Of a stretch of 64,000 nt of DNA, positions 24,902 through 35,297 are shown one piece after another; within the stretch, counting starts at the first letter, position 1; every line of letters starts with the position of its first letter. The DNA is from Agaribacterium sp. ZY112 (GTDB lineage Bacteria; Pseudomonadota; Gammaproteobacteria; Pseudomonadales; Cellvibrionaceae): contig NZ_CP166840.1 of the NCBI RefSeq assembly GCF_041346925.1, positions 3,281,001 through 3,345,000 on the forward strand. Reading direction: 5' to 3'. The notes under the pieces were generated by a model. It was not told the origin of the DNA, made no database searches, and saw nothing but the letters and a program-made list of their open reading frames with translations. The position numbers and the translations under genes are program-made.

Positions 24902-26244
24902 TGCTGCGCGGTTTTAAATTAAAACACGCTCTTGCCCTTGCATGGCCTATCAGCCTGCAGGGCATGCTAACCAACTTTATATCCATTGTTGATGTCGCCA
25001 TGGTCAGCCACCTTGGCGACAGTGCCATTGCAGCTGTAGGCTTAGGCAATCGTTATCAGTTTATGCTGATGGTTATTTTGTTAGGTTGTGCGTGGACGGT
25101 GGGTGTGCTCTCAGCCCAGTACTACGGTGCTGAGCAAACAAGTCGTATCCGCAGTACAATTGTACTCGCCTGCGCTGTGGCACTATTAGGTTTATTACCA
25201 GTTGCCCTTCTTACTTGGTTCTGGAGTATCAATATTATTGGCTTGGCAACCAATAATATTGATGTCATCCAACTTGGTAGTGAATACATCAATATTACCG
25301 TACCCAGCCTAGCTTTTGTCGCCGTTATTCTTGTTTATGAAAATGCGATTAGATCCTTAGGACATACCAAGCTGCCCCTGATAATGAGCGCAGTAGCGAT
25401 AGCACTTAATATTGCATTAAATTATTGGTTTATTCATGGCGGTTTAGGTCTGCCAGCGATGGGGGTACTAGGAGCTGCTCTAGCGACAGCTGCTGCGCGT
25501 TTGATACAACTGCTTTTGCTTATAAGCTTTATACATATTAACCAACACCCTTTACGTACACGCTTAGAGGATTTTCGACCCAATCGTAAAGAAGCCTGGA
25601 AAATTATATCTATGGCCGCCCCTATGATGGGTAGTTTTGGAGTATGGGCTGTTGGTATTTTTGTCTATCAACTTATCTACGGCAATATGGGCACAACTGA
25701 GCTTGCGATTATTGCGATGCTCACGCCTGTAGAAGCGATCTTTCTTGCTTTGTTTTTTGGTTTGTCCTCTGCCTGTTCGATATCAATAGGACAACGCTTA
25801 GGTGCCAATGATTTTACTGGTGCCATTGTGCAAGCACGCGTCTTTATTATGCTTAATATCAGTATCGCTGTGCTCTTAGGTATTGTGCTTACCTTATGTG
25901 CCCCCTTAGTACTCGCACCGTTTGCAAGTAGTGATACTGGGAACTTAGCTTATGCACACAAGGTCTTAATATTAATGGCGCTTTTAAGCTGGCTTAAGGT
26001 AAGTAATATGACCTTAGCAATGGGAGTGCTACGAGCCGGCGGTGACAACCGCATTGTGATGCTGATTGATGTGGTTGGTATGTGGTTTATCGGTATTCCT
26101 CTTACCGCAGCAGCTGCCCTGATCTGGCACTGGCCCCTGTTAGCTGTGGTTGCTATAGCGTATTCAGAAGAGTTAAGTAAAGTCATATTATTTGCTTGGC
26201 GGGTACTTCAAAAGCACTGGTTAAAAAACTTAAGCCTTCATTAA
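24901..26244 (+). CDS. MATE-family multidrug/toxin efflux transporter
   Basis: A 447-residue inner-membrane protein with about 12 transmembrane helices in two MATE repeats. The family start is clear: ALAWPISLQGMLTNFISIVDVAMVSHLGDSAIAAVGLGNR, here split as two short motifs around ISLQGML and VAMVSHLG. These carriers expel cationic drugs, metabolites or sometimes nucleosides in exchange for Na+ or H+. The start ATG shares one base with the stop of the ydiJ-like gene, which suggests coupled translation and perhaps export of a related metabolite (inference). Confidence 0.92.
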   Translation: MLRGFKLKHALALAWPISLQGMLTNFISIVDVAMVSHLGDSAIAAVGLGNRYQFMLMVILLGCAWTVGVLSAQYYGAEQTSRIRSTIVLACAVALLGLLPVALLTWFWSINIIGLATNNIDVIQLGSEYINITVPSLAFVAVILVYENAIRSLGHTKLPLIMSAVAIALNIALNYWFIHGGLGLPAMGVLGAALATAAARLIQLLLLISFIHINQHPLRTRLEDFRPNRKEAWKIISMAAPMMGSFGVWAVGIFVYQLIYGNMGTTELAIIAMLTPVEAIFLALFFGLSSACSISIGQRLGANDFTGAIVQARVFIMLNISIAVLLGIVLTLCAPLVLAPFASSDTGNLAYAHKVLILMALLSWLKVSNMTLAMGVLRAGGDNRIVMLIDVVGMWFIGIPLTAAAALIWHWPLLAVVAIAYSEELSKVILFAWRVLQKHWLKNLSLH

Positions 26245-26299
26245 ATGTGCAAATCTTCTGAGCTATTAATTATTCAGCCTATTTTTATGACCCTTTGCT

Positions 26300-27823
26300 A
26301 TGAATAAGCATTTTCAACATACAGTGTATCTACAAAAAGCAGTTACAAAGGTAAAAAGCACACCATTCAGAACCGCAATAAAAATGATAAGCAGCGGCGG
26401 GCTTTTATTAGCCTGTCAAAGCATCTATGCCGCAAACGCGCTCGCACCTTATAGCAGCCTTGGCGGCACAGGCTTAGAAACCGCAATAGCCAACCCTGCT
26501 CAACTCAGCGCTAACCAAAAACTAGGTTATTCGAGTAAAGTAGGTGTTGGTTTTAATGGCGGCGTCGCTTTGGAATACGGTAATGTCGATGAAATTTTTA
26601 AGATCATTGATACCATCTCATATTATTTAAGTGACAAAGATGACGGCAGCTCGCCACCCGAACCACCTCCAGAAGCCTTGCCACCACAACCAGGCAACCT
26701 GCCATATCAACCAACCATTGAAGATATTATTAATAACAACCCTGAATATGTTGAGTGGTTTGATGCACTACAGAAGCAAGCTACTTTTCTAGCTTCAGCA
26801 CTGGCTATTATATCTCAAGAGTCCTACGCCAAGGGCTATGCTGACTTTGATGGCCAGCTACTTATCAGTCACAATATCTACGGTGGTAGCTTAGCTTTTG
26901 GTCTAAAACGATCTGGACTTACAAAAGCCCGAGGCATATTAGACGATTTTGACTGGAATACAGAAGAAGCCTTGCAAGTGCTTCAGGACGTAATTGAATT
27001 AGAGGTGGATGCTCCACGCGAAGAGTTTCACCTAAGCGACGATATTCTTCTTGTCGTCGACAGAAGCAATAACGACCTTGATGTAAAAATGGATAACGAC
27101 AGCTTACTCTTAACTCGAAGCTCAGTTATTCAGCAGTTCCATCTTGATTACAGCCGCCAAGTTTTGGACTACACGTCAGGCTCACTGCAACTAGGCCTTC
27201 GTCCCAAAATCATTCACGCTGGACTGAGTCAGGTTGATACACGATTTGGCGATATTACCGATTCTAGTGAACTCGTCGATGACATTAAAAATGCCGATCT
27301 TCATTACAGCACTAAAGCCAGCCTTGATATCGGAGCTTATTGGAACTCGAATAATTACAGCCTAGGCTTTAGTGTAAGTGACTTATTCTCTCCCAGCTTT
27401 GCCTATCCAGCGATAGACCGAAGCCGCTATAGTAAAAGCCAAGTATTACAAAAAATACATAAAACTGATCAGTGGAAATTAAGTCGACAGAGTAATATTG
27501 AAGCCAATATATACACTACAAATAGACGCTGGATGCTATCAGCCAATACCGATCTAGAAACAACTAGCGATCCGATGGGGGACTTACATAAATGGCGCTC
27601 CATCGGCGTGCAGTACATGCACCCGAGCCGCAAAGTGCCTAGTGCACGATTAGGCTATCGTACAGACATAGCACGTAAAGACTTAGAATATATAAGTATC
27701 GGTACAACCATTGCCAAGCTTGTTCAAATCGACTTAGCAAGCACCTTAAATACCGTTAGTATTGATGGCAAGACCTTACCGCGAGGCATGGCACTTAATC
27801 TTGGCTTTCAGTTTAACTTTTAA
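26300..27823 (+). CDS. TraF-like exported beta-barrel protein
   Basis: A 507-residue protein with an unusually long N-terminal region before a signal-like hydrophobic stretch (about 28-47, ending YAANA). The mature start, YSSLGGTGLETAIANPAQLS, is the GG.G...A..NPA pattern of outer-membrane barrels, such as the family annotated as conjugal transfer TraF (TraF_2). A proline-rich insert (SPPEPPPEALPPQP, about 117-130) precedes an alternating beta-rich C-terminal part ending in GFQFNF with terminal phenylalanine, an outer-membrane signature. Despite the family name no conjugation genes are nearby. Its end overlaps the tgpA-like gene tail-to-tail by 11 bp. The function is unknown. Confidence 0.65.
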   Translation: MNKHFQHTVYLQKAVTKVKSTPFRTAIKMISSGGLLLACQSIYAANALAPYSSLGGTGLETAIANPAQLSANQKLGYSSKVGVGFNGGVALEYGNVDEIFKIIDTISYYLSDKDDGSSPPEPPPEALPPQPGNLPYQPTIEDIINNNPEYVEWFDALQKQATFLASALAIISQESYAKGYADFDGQLLISHNIYGGSLAFGLKRSGLTKARGILDDFDWNTEEALQVLQDVIELEVDAPREEFHLSDDILLVVDRSNNDLDVKMDNDSLLLTRSSVIQQFHLDYSRQVLDYTSGSLQLGLRPKIIHAGLSQVDTRFGDITDSSELVDDIKNADLHYSTKASLDIGAYWNSNNYSLGFSVSDLFSPSFAYPAIDRSRYSKSQVLQKIHKTDQWKLSRQSNIEANIYTTNRRWMLSANTDLETTSDPMGDLHKWRSIGVQYMHPSRKVPSARLGYRTDIARKDLEYISIGTTIAKLVQIDLASTLNTVSIDGKTLPRGMALNLGFQFNF

Positions 27824-29831
27824 TTGCTCGCCAATGCTTGCATGCTAAAACAAATGCCTTTTCTGCCTGCCCATCGGCTTGCCCTTTTTTGTTATAAAGA
27901 AGCGTCTCGTATTGCCTTGCAATAGAAAATAGACTCAAGCGCCATGCAGGCTCAAGGTTAGCAACACGTTTAACAAAATGCATAGCTGTTTCATGTTTTT
28001 CTCGGTGGTAACCGGCCTTATTTAAACGCATTAACAGTTGATAAAAAGCACGATCTCTGGCTGTCAGTGTTTTAGTTGGCCGACTCAGCCATAAGAGAGA
28101 GAAATATAAGAGCAAAATACAAGCAAAACCGCCAAGAAATAACAGCAGCATGCGCCAGCTTGTTACATGGCCCAATAAGCGACTTAACAAGGCATGCTGG
28201 CTGGCACCATCAAAATTAACAACTAAGCTTTGCCAGCGATAATTTATTTCATCTAAGCGCAAGCTCAACCATTGCAACATAGGTACCGACGCTCTTAAAC
28301 CAAGTAACGCTTGAGCTTCCTCCGGACTTAAAGCCTCACTTAAACTACGCTCTATACGTGAAGGCGCAACGGCAGCCGTAGGATCAAACCTCAACCACCC
28401 CTTACCTTCTATCCATGCTTCGGCCCATGCATGGGCATCACTTTGCTTAACCAATAAATATGAGGCGGCTTGATTCCACTGCCCGCCTTGATATCCCACA
28501 ACAACGCGAGCTGGAATACCTGCTGCCCGCAATAAGAAGACAAAGCTTGACGAAAAGTGTTCACAAAAGCCCTGTTTAGAGTCGAATAAAAATTCATCCA
28601 CAGTATTACTGCCCAAAATGGGAGGTTCAAGGGTATAAAAAAAGGAGGCGTGATACTGAGCTAATACTTTTTCAATCAGCCTTTCATCCGCTTCAGACCC
28701 TAACCCCACACCTTTTCTCAACTCTTTGGCGTAAGCTAAGGCACGAGAATTATTTGAAGGTAAAAGTAAATTGCGACGTTTAAACTCTGGGCTTAAAGAC
28801 TGCGCTGAATAGGTATAACGCATCGCACTCGACACTTGGTATTCAGAGCGAGTACCCAGCTTATAGCGATTTTTAATCGTCGCATTATCTGTAAAGCTTA
28901 AAGAAAGTGAAGACGCTCTCGCTGAAACGGGAGCCATAAGAGAAAACAACCACGGTTGCTGATGAGCCTCTACCAGCACCTTATAGCTCAATAAACTATT
29001 GCTATCGTAACGTAATTGCCAACTTTGCTTAGGACCTAAGCCAGTATCTTCTTTATAGCTCCAAGCCTGCCACTTAAGTGCTTGCGTCCAACGCCGTCCA
29101 TCAAACTTATCCAGTACCATTGCTCGCCAATAGCGCTGCTCCGGACGAGGCAATTCGCCTTCAAAGTTCACTCTAAAGGCTGTTTCGTTGGAACGAATAA
29201 GCTTACTAAAATCGCCAGGTGCCATACTATCACTAAAGCCTGTAGATGCCGTTTGCCCCTGCCCTGGCATTTTCCACAAAGGCCCCAAACGAGGTATAGA
29301 TACAAACAGTAAGAGCAACAAAGGCAAAACCACAGCAAACACAAAGGCTAAATTCGTTAACTGCCTTTTAATATTGGTTTTACGGGTTTGAAAAAGCCCC
29401 ATCCAAAACCAAAGTACAACAAATACACACACAAAAGCATAAAGAGATAAAAGAAAGCTTTGATAAAAAAGAAAGTTGCAGGCCAAGACAACAAAAATCA
29501 GATGAACAACAAGTAAAGCATCTTTACGCCACTGTAACTCTAATAGCTTTAAAAATAGTGCCACAAGAAAAAAGCAAACAAACACTTCAACAGAAAGCAA
29601 ACGAGAAAAGCTTAAGGCAATAGCCACAAGGCCTAGTACTAACAGTGATGCCTTAATGGTGGTGGAAGGTAGTGATAGGTTGCGTTTAAAAACAAATATT
29701 CGCCAAGTAGAAACCACAATAAAAAGAAGTGCTAACCAAGCAGGAAATAACAGCAGCAGTGGCAGTGCGCACAGTAACAAGCTAACTAATAACTTAACTA
29801 AGCTCTGCTGCTGAAGCTGGTAGTTAAGCAT
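27813..29831 (-). CDS. tgpA: TgpA-type membrane transglutaminase-like protein
   Basis: A 672-residue inner-membrane protein: five or six N-terminal helices (DUF3488, about 1-200), a periplasmic transglutaminase-like domain (about 330-490), another helix (about 555-580) and a C-terminal DUF4129-like tail. The catalytic triad is visible as C423 in GFCEHF, H467 in SDAHAWAEAW and D483 in RFDPTAAV. Pseudomonas TgpA is of this type and is needed for viability there. It overlaps the upstream DUF58 gene by 8 bp, forming the usual MoxR-DUF58-TgpA operon. Confidence 0.92.
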   Translation of the reverse strand: MLNYQLQQQSLVKLLVSLLLCALPLLLLFPAWLALLFIVVSTWRIFVFKRNLSLPSTTIKASLLVLGLVAIALSFSRLLSVEVFVCFFLVALFLKLLELQWRKDALLVVHLIFVVLACNFLFYQSFLLSLYAFVCVFVVLWFWMGLFQTRKTNIKRQLTNLAFVFAVVLPLLLLLFVSIPRLGPLWKMPGQGQTASTGFSDSMAPGDFSKLIRSNETAFRVNFEGELPRPEQRYWRAMVLDKFDGRRWTQALKWQAWSYKEDTGLGPKQSWQLRYDSNSLLSYKVLVEAHQQPWLFSLMAPVSARASSLSLSFTDNATIKNRYKLGTRSEYQVSSAMRYTYSAQSLSPEFKRRNLLLPSNNSRALAYAKELRKGVGLGSEADERLIEKVLAQYHASFFYTLEPPILGSNTVDEFLFDSKQGFCEHFSSSFVFLLRAAGIPARVVVGYQGGQWNQAASYLLVKQSDAHAWAEAWIEGKGWLRFDPTAAVAPSRIERSLSEALSPEEAQALLGLRASVPMLQWLSLRLDEINYRWQSLVVNFDGASQHALLSRLLGHVTSWRMLLLFLGGFACILLLYFSLLWLSRPTKTLTARDRAFYQLLMRLNKAGYHREKHETAMHFVKRVANLEPAWRLSLFSIARQYETLLYNKKGQADGQAEKAFVLACKHWRAIKS

Positions 29832-30813
29832 GAGTCAGCGGCTCTTTAGAGGTAGCGTAGCTTGCCAGCGCATTTAAGCATTCGTCTCTATGAATACGAC
29901 TGCAGGATTGATCACGTTTAAACCCTGGTAAGATAAATGAAAAATCTTGTTGCTGCTGATAGAGCTTTAATACGTGATAACACAGAATACTTAAGCGCTG
30001 CTCTAACGAATTTGCATTAACACGAGTGTAATCTAAACACACAAGCTGGCTTTGTGGCTGACTAAACTCTTTAATTTGTAAGCCCTGAGCTTTGGCAAGG
30101 CTTTTCCAATGAATGCGAGCGATTGCATCACCAGGACGAAAGGGTCGTAGCCCAGAAAAATCCTCCGAACCACTCTGCTCACCCGCTTGCTCTCCCTCAT
30201 TTTCGCTATAGCCGTGATAGCCCATGTCGCCGTCTTGAGGCTTTGGGTAAACATAGAGTTGTCCTGACCAAGTTAACCATGTCCAACAACGAATAATCCC
30301 CAAGGGGAATACGCTTTGTACACGCATTTTCGGTAGTGGGTAGACGCCACGCTGTGTGCAGTGAAAAGCCAGCTCAAATTCTTTTATTTCACCAGGTTGC
30401 AAATCAATAACAAGGCTATTATCCAATTGCCCACGCCAAGCAAATTCAATGGCATCTAATGCTTTTTGCCTTTGATGCTCTAAGCTAAAACGTAGATAAA
30501 CTCTCTCCCCTGCAAAGGCCTCCTTCTGACCAAGGTAGTGTAACTTCAAGCCTCGCATATTATTAAAGGCACTTAAGATAGCAAACACCATAAGCGCAGC
30601 CATAAGAAAGACCAGCGCCAGAATTAAATTATTTTGGTAATTAGTGCCTAATAACCACAGCACAATAAGCACAGAAACAAAAGGCAGCGCTGAACTCGAA
30701 GGGAAAACAAAGACATTTCGTTGCCCTAAGGTAAAGGTCGTTGAGCTTCCAATACGTTTAGCAGCAAAGTATTGGAAACGTTTATTAAAAAAGCGTCTTA
30801 TTTTAACTAACAA
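29824..30813 (-). CDS. DUF58 domain-containing membrane-anchored protein
   Basis: A 329-residue protein with two transmembrane helices near the N-terminus (about 45-62 and 68-85) and a cytoplasmic DUF58 region whose hallmark GLRPFRPGDAIARIHWKSLAK (a von Willebrand-like fold in this family) appears at about 221-241. Partners of MoxR ATPases carry this domain. It lies 9 bp after moxR and overlaps tgpA. The role is probably envelope maintenance, inferred from the conserved trio. Confidence 0.9.
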   Translation of the reverse strand: MLVKIRRFFNKRFQYFAAKRIGSSTTFTLGQRNVFVFPSSSALPFVSVLIVLWLLGTNYQNNLILALVFLMAALMVFAILSAFNNMRGLKLHYLGQKEAFAGERVYLRFSLEHQRQKALDAIEFAWRGQLDNSLVIDLQPGEIKEFELAFHCTQRGVYPLPKMRVQSVFPLGIIRCWTWLTWSGQLYVYPKPQDGDMGYHGYSENEGEQAGEQSGSEDFSGLRPFRPGDAIARIHWKSLAKAQGLQIKEFSQPQSQLVCLDYTRVNANSLEQRLSILCYHVLKLYQQQQDFSFILPGFKRDQSCSRIHRDECLNALASYATSKEPLTHA

Positions 30814-30822
30814 AACTCGACC

Positions 30823-31755
30823 TCAAAGACCAAGCACGTCAACCGAATTCAAGGCTAAGCGGCTCAAACTTTGAGCCCCCTCAGTATCACTTGCTTTTAA
30901 TGCTGTGCCACCTTCCACGCGATGCTCCACCACACTGGCAAAGACCGCTTGTACATCATCAGGTAAAACATGTTGTCGGCCGTGTAAAAGCGCCCAACTT
31001 TTGGCAGCCTTAATTAAGGCCATCGCCGCTCTCGGACTTAAGCCATGAGTAAAGGATTGGTTCTCACGAGTAAAGTGCACAAGACGTTGAACATAAGCCA
31101 CCAGAGCATCACTGACATGCACTTCTTCAACCTGCTCCTGTACTTTAGCTAAGTCTTCGACGCTTAATAGCGGATTGATTGAAGGCATTCGCTGACGAGG
31201 ATCTTGGCCTAGTAATAATTGCCTCTCTGCTTCAGGACTCGGATACCCCAGAGAAATACACATTAAAAAACGATCAAGCTGTGATTCCGGTAAAACATAG
31301 GTTCCCGCCTGAGAAAGGGGGTTTTGAGTAGCAATAACAAAAAAAGGATTAGGTAAGGGATGGCTTTCAGAATCGATACTGACCTGGCGCTCTTCCATTG
31401 CTTCTAACAAAGCGCTTTGCGCCTTAGGCGTACTGCGATTTATTTCATCTGCTAATAATAATTGCGTAAAGATAGGTCCAGGATGAAAACGGAAGCTGGC
31501 TTTATTTTGATCAAAAATAGAAGTACCAAGAATATCACCCGGTAATAAATCACTGGTGAATTGTACTCGCTGGTAACTGAGACCAAGCACTCGAGCAAGA
31601 CATTGCGCTAAGGTTGTTTTACCCATACCGGGTAAATCTTCAATAAGTAGATGGCCACGAGCCAAAAGACAACAAAGCGCTAGCTTTAGTTGCTGCTCTT
31701 TGCCGAGTAGAACCTGAGATACCGATTCCAACACGCCATCGAGAAGTTTGTTCAT
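30823..31755 (-). CDS. MoxR-family AAA+ ATPase
   Basis: A 310-residue AAA+ chaperone-like ATPase. Walker A is DLPGMGKTT (K46), Walker B is LLADEINR, and the sensor-1 region is FFVIATQNPLSQAGTY. A C-terminal lid includes HGLSPRAAMALIKAAK. MoxR proteins remodel or activate partner proteins, here probably the DUF58 and TgpA products encoded downstream. I chose the ATG at 31755, which has GGAG eight bases before it; an in-frame start at 31815 would add 20 residues not typical of the family. Confidence 0.92.
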   Translation of the reverse strand: MNKLLDGVLESVSQVLLGKEQQLKLALCCLLARGHLLIEDLPGMGKTTLAQCLARVLGLSYQRVQFTSDLLPGDILGTSIFDQNKASFRFHPGPIFTQLLLADEINRSTPKAQSALLEAMEERQVSIDSESHPLPNPFFVIATQNPLSQAGTYVLPESQLDRFLMCISLGYPSPEAERQLLLGQDPRQRMPSINPLLSVEDLAKVQEQVEEVHVSDALVAYVQRLVHFTRENQSFTHGLSPRAAMALIKAAKSWALLHGRQHVLPDDVQAVFASVVEHRVEGGTALKASDTEGAQSLSRLALNSVDVLGL

Positions 31756-31897
31756 ATACTGCACTCCATTGTTATCTAGATACCTACGAACATAAACTTC
31801 GGCGTTCACTAACAACGCAGATACATCTATAAGTATCCAGATACGGCTATTTTCTTACTGTTTTTCACAGCATAGCGAAAATACACCTATAAGAGCA

Positions 31898-33091
31898 CTA
31901 GATTTTAGAGAAGCCTCGCTCTAAATCACGCTTTAAATCATCAACGTGTTCTAAGCCTACAGCAACACGAATAAGATTTTCTGTAATACCGGCAGCCACT
32001 TTTTGTTCATCATTTAAGCGGCCATGAGTAGTCGTTGCCGGGTGAACAATGGTTGTTTTAGCATCGCCGAGATTGGCGGTTAGAGACATCAACTGTGTTG
32101 AATCTAATACCGTCCAAGCTTGCTCTCGCCCACCGCGCACTTTAAACGATAAGACACCACCAAAACCTGACTGCTGCTGTTTAGCCAGTTCATGGTTCGG
32201 ATGTGATTCAAGCCCACAATAATAGACCTGCTCTACCGCTTCGTGTGCCTCAAGCCATGTTGCCAAGGCCATTGCGTTTTCACTGTGTGCTTTCATACGC
32301 AGTTCTAAGGTTTCTAGACCTTTCAAAAATACCCATGCATTAAAAGCACTCATCGTTGGGCCGCAAGTACGAATAAACCCGAGTACTTCATCACATAGGG
32401 ATTCAGGGCCAACCACAGCGCCACCAAGTACACGCCCCTGACCATCCAAAAATTTAGTTGCCGAGTGAATGACTAAATCGGCGCCCAAGGTCAGCGGTCG
32501 CTGTAAGGCGGGTGAACAAAAACAGTTATCAATAACCAACAAGCTGTCGTTAGCGTGAGCCATGGCAGCGAGTTTTTTAATATCGGCAATGTCATTTAAT
32601 GGATTGGACGGTGTTTCAGCAAATAAAAGACGAGTATTAGGCTGAATAGCGGCTTGCCACTCATCGTAGTCCGTTAAATTAACTTGAGTAACTTCAATAC
32701 CTAGCTTGCCTAAGTACTTATTAAACAACATCGAGGTTGTGCCAAAAATGCTTCTTGAAGCAACAACATGATCGCCACTTTTTAAAAGGGCCAAACAAGT
32801 ACTTAAAATAGCCGCCATGCCAGAAGCAGTAGCCACACAGCTTTCGCCCGCTTCCATTGCAGCTAAGCGCTCTTCAAAACAACGCACTGTTGGGTTGGTA
32901 TAGCGAGAATATACATTGCCCGGCTCATCACCAGAAAAACGTGCTGCCGCCGCCTCTGCGCTATCAAACACATAACTAGAGGTAGTGAAAATGGGCTCAC
33001 CTTGCTCACCTTCTGCCGTGCGATGTTGTCCTGCACGCACAGCTAAGGTTTGCAGTTGCGCCTCAAATAAAGGGTGATTTTCGTCAAACAC
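31898..33091 (-). CDS. metZ: O-succinylhomoserine sulfhydrylase MetZ
   Basis: A 397-residue PLP enzyme of the Cys/Met metabolism family that makes homocysteine directly from O-succinylhomoserine and sulfide. PLP-lysine K213 lies in IHSATKFLDGQGR; YSRYTNPT near residue 61 and the ETPSNP phosphate-side motif are present. It starts with GTG two bases after the purF stop, with GGGAT just ahead, so it is the last gene of cvpA-purF-metZ, an order known from Pseudomonas. Other gamma-synthases of the family cannot be fully excluded, but context and motifs favour MetZ. Confidence 0.93.
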   Translation of the reverse strand: MFDENHPLFEAQLQTLAVRAGQHRTAEGEQGEPIFTTSSYVFDSAEAAAARFSGDEPGNVYSRYTNPTVRCFEERLAAMEAGESCVATASGMAAILSTCLALLKSGDHVVASRSIFGTTSMLFNKYLGKLGIEVTQVNLTDYDEWQAAIQPNTRLLFAETPSNPLNDIADIKKLAAMAHANDSLLVIDNCFCSPALQRPLTLGADLVIHSATKFLDGQGRVLGGAVVGPESLCDEVLGFIRTCGPTMSAFNAWVFLKGLETLELRMKAHSENAMALATWLEAHEAVEQVYYCGLESHPNHELAKQQQSGFGGVLSFKVRGGREQAWTVLDSTQLMSLTANLGDAKTTIVHPATTTHGRLNDEQKVAAGITENLIRVAVGLEHVDDLKRDLERGFSKI

Positions 33092-33093
33092 GC

Positions 33094-34614
33094 TTATCCC
33101 TCGTTGTTTATGCCAACCATGGCTTGCTGCTCACCACTTTGGGCGCTGCGCTTATTTTTCGCTTTATCACTGCGCTGGGCTTCAAGCCAATTAAAGTATT
33201 GCTCATCAATATCACCAGTAACATAACAACCATCAAACACGGAGCAGTCAAATTCAGTGATTTCACTATTACCTTCGGCTGAAGCGGCTACCAAGTCATC
33301 TAAGTCTTGGTAAATTAAGACGTCAGCCCCAATCTCTTTACAAACCTCTTCCGTATCCAAGCCGTGAGCAATCAGCTCCTTACTCGTTGGCATATCAATG
33401 CCATAAACATTTGGGTATTCAACTGCTGGTGCCGCTGAAGCAAAGTACACCTTATTAGCACCGGCTTCTCTCGCCATTTGAATAATCTGCTGACACGTTG
33501 TACCACGCACAATAGAGTCATCAACTAATAAAACGTTTTTACCTTCAAACTCCAAGCGAATAGCGTTGAGCTTTTGGCGTACGGATTTTTTACGCTGCTG
33601 CTGGCCTGGCATAATAAAGGTACGACCAATGTAGCGGTTCTTTACTAGGCCTTCGCGAAACTTAATACCCATGGCTTGAGCCACAGCCTGGCCCGCAACT
33701 CGGCTTGAATCAGGAATGGGCACAACAACATCGATATCGTGATCAGGTATATCACGCATTATCTTTGCAGCCAGCTTCTCACCTTGACGAAGACGAGCTT
33801 TATAAACTGAAACGCCATCCATAATCGAATCAGGTCGAGCAAAATAGACATGCTCAAAAATGCACGGGCTTAATTTGGGGTTTTCAGCACATTGTTTGGT
33901 GTGTAAGTTGCCATTGGCGCAAATGAAAATAGCTTCACCTGGAGCAACATCACGAATCAATTTAAAGCCTAGCGTATCTAAGGCTACAGATTCAGAGGCC
34001 ACCATATACTCAGTGCCGCCATCTACGTCACGAGAACCAAAGACTAAGGGGCGCAAGCCGTTCGGATCACGAAAGGCAAGTAGGCCATAACTCGCAATCA
34101 TTGCTACTGCAGCGTAACCGCCTCGAACTCGCTTGTGAACACCTTTAACCGCGTTAAAAACGTCTTCTGCACCGGGTTTTAACTTACCTTGTTCATGAAG
34201 TTCATGAGCAAATACATTGAGTAACACTTCTGAGTCACTGTCCGTATTTACATGACGCAAATCATCTTTAAATAAGTCGTCACTTAATTGCGCGCTGTTA
34301 GTTAGGTTACCGTTGTGGGCCAGTGCAATACCGTAAGGAGAGTTAACATAAAACGGCTGCGCTAAGGCAGGCCCAGAGCTACCGGCCGTGGGGTAACGAA
34401 CATGACCTATGCCAATATTCCCTACTAAACGTTGCATGTGACGTGTACGGAACACATCTTTTACCAGACCGAGGGCTTTTTGCTGTGCAAATTTACCTCC
34501 GTCACAAGTCATAATACCGGCGGCATCCTGCCCTCGATGTTGTAGCATGGTGAGAGCGTCATACAGCGCCAAGTTCACATCGCTCTTACCTACAAGTCCA
34601 ACAATTCCGCACAT
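33094..34614 (-). CDS. purF: Amidophosphoribosyltransferase PurF
   Basis: PurF makes phosphoribosylamine from PRPP and glutamine, the committed step of purine synthesis. At 506 residues it has family length. The N-terminal nucleophile is C2 (MCGIVG, no propeptide), with the glutaminase domain to about residue 240 ([18 protein letters not shown]). The phosphoribosyltransferase domain has the PRPP loop [13 protein letters not shown]. It sits seven bases after cvpA and two before metZ. Confidence 0.97.
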   Translation of the reverse strand: MCGIVGLVGKSDVNLALYDALTMLQHRGQDAAGIMTCDGGKFAQQKALGLVKDVFRTRHMQRLVGNIGIGHVRYPTAGSSGPALAQPFYVNSPYGIALAHNGNLTNSAQLSDDLFKDDLRHVNTDSDSEVLLNVFAHELHEQGKLKPGAEDVFNAVKGVHKRVRGGYAAVAMIASYGLLAFRDPNGLRPLVFGSRDVDGGTEYMVASESVALDTLGFKLIRDVAPGEAIFICANGNLHTKQCAENPKLSPCIFEHVYFARPDSIMDGVSVYKARLRQGEKLAAKIMRDIPDHDIDVVVPIPDSSRVAGQAVAQAMGIKFREGLVKNRYIGRTFIMPGQQQRKKSVRQKLNAIRLEFEGKNVLLVDDSIVRGTTCQQIIQMAREAGANKVYFASAAPAVEYPNVYGIDMPTSKELIAHGLDTEEVCKEIGADVLIYQDLDDLVAASAEGNSEITEFDCSVFDGCYVTGDIDEQYFNWLEAQRSDKAKNKRSAQSGEQQAMVGINNEG

Positions 34615-34621
34615 AGGGGCC

Positions 34622-35134
34622 TCAAATCACGTCTGTTTTACTAATTAAGGGACTAACTAAATCTCTGACATCAGCAGTAATACCGCGACACCAGTCTTCT
34701 AATTTTAAAAGTTCAGGAATAATCACACTCTCTTTCCACCAGCCATCTTCATCGATAGGCACAAAGTTGGGAACCAATAAGAGTATGGCCATGACTAAAA
34801 CAAAGCCTCGCAATAAACCAAAGACCATACCGATGGTACGGTCCGTACTGCTCAAGCCAGTAATACGTACCAGCTCAGATAGAACATTGCTAATTAAAGC
34901 ACCCACTATCAGGGTCGCTACAAATAAACTAGCAAAGGCAAGAATCTCTCTAAGAGAAGGGGCTTCGACCCAAGTACTAAGCAGGTCGGCCATGACACCA
35001 CGAAAGGTGACAGCAACAACAAAGGCTGCAGCCCAATTGACTAGCGACAGCGCTTCTTTAATAAAGCCTCGTTTGAGACTCAATAAACTGGATACCACCA
35101 GTATCGCCAAAATTACCCAATCGGCCCAATTCAT
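34622..35134 (-). CDS. cvpA: CvpA-family membrane protein
   Basis: A 170-residue inner-membrane protein with four predicted helices (about 5-22, 28-45, 63-85, 100-120). CvpA was named for colicin V production and has since been linked to envelope stress tolerance. The start [23 protein letters not shown] and an acidic-tryptophan C-terminal region are family features, here summarised as NWADW and KRGF. The ATG at 35134 gives the usual N-terminus; a TTG at 35152 would add six residues. It heads the cvpA-purF-metZ operon, but unlike in Pseudomonas it is not preceded by dedD. Confidence 0.93.
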   Translation of the reverse strand: MNWADWVILAILVVSSLLSLKRGFIKEALSLVNWAAAFVVAVTFRGVMADLLSTWVEAPSLREILAFASLFVATLIVGALISNVLSELVRITGLSSTDRTIGMVFGLLRGFVLVMAILLLVPNFVPIDEDGWWKESVIIPELLKLEDWCRGITADVRDLVSPLISKTDVI

Positions 35135-35297
35135 GAAGCTCTGAGTTCGCAATGCGCGCCGCTATTAAAAGAGGCGCCATTCTAGCAGAGCGACTGACAA
35201 AACCGAAACAGGCAAAGCAAAGAAACACAGTTGATTTCTTATTCCTCTATCCTCTAAGTAGACTAGACTTTAAACAAGCTTTAACTATGCCCTGTTC

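Noticed and set aside
26300..27823. Part of a plasmid or integrative conjugative element because of TraF similarity
   Set aside because: No other transfer, replication, integrase or attachment features are nearby; the flanking genes are chromosomal housekeeping types.
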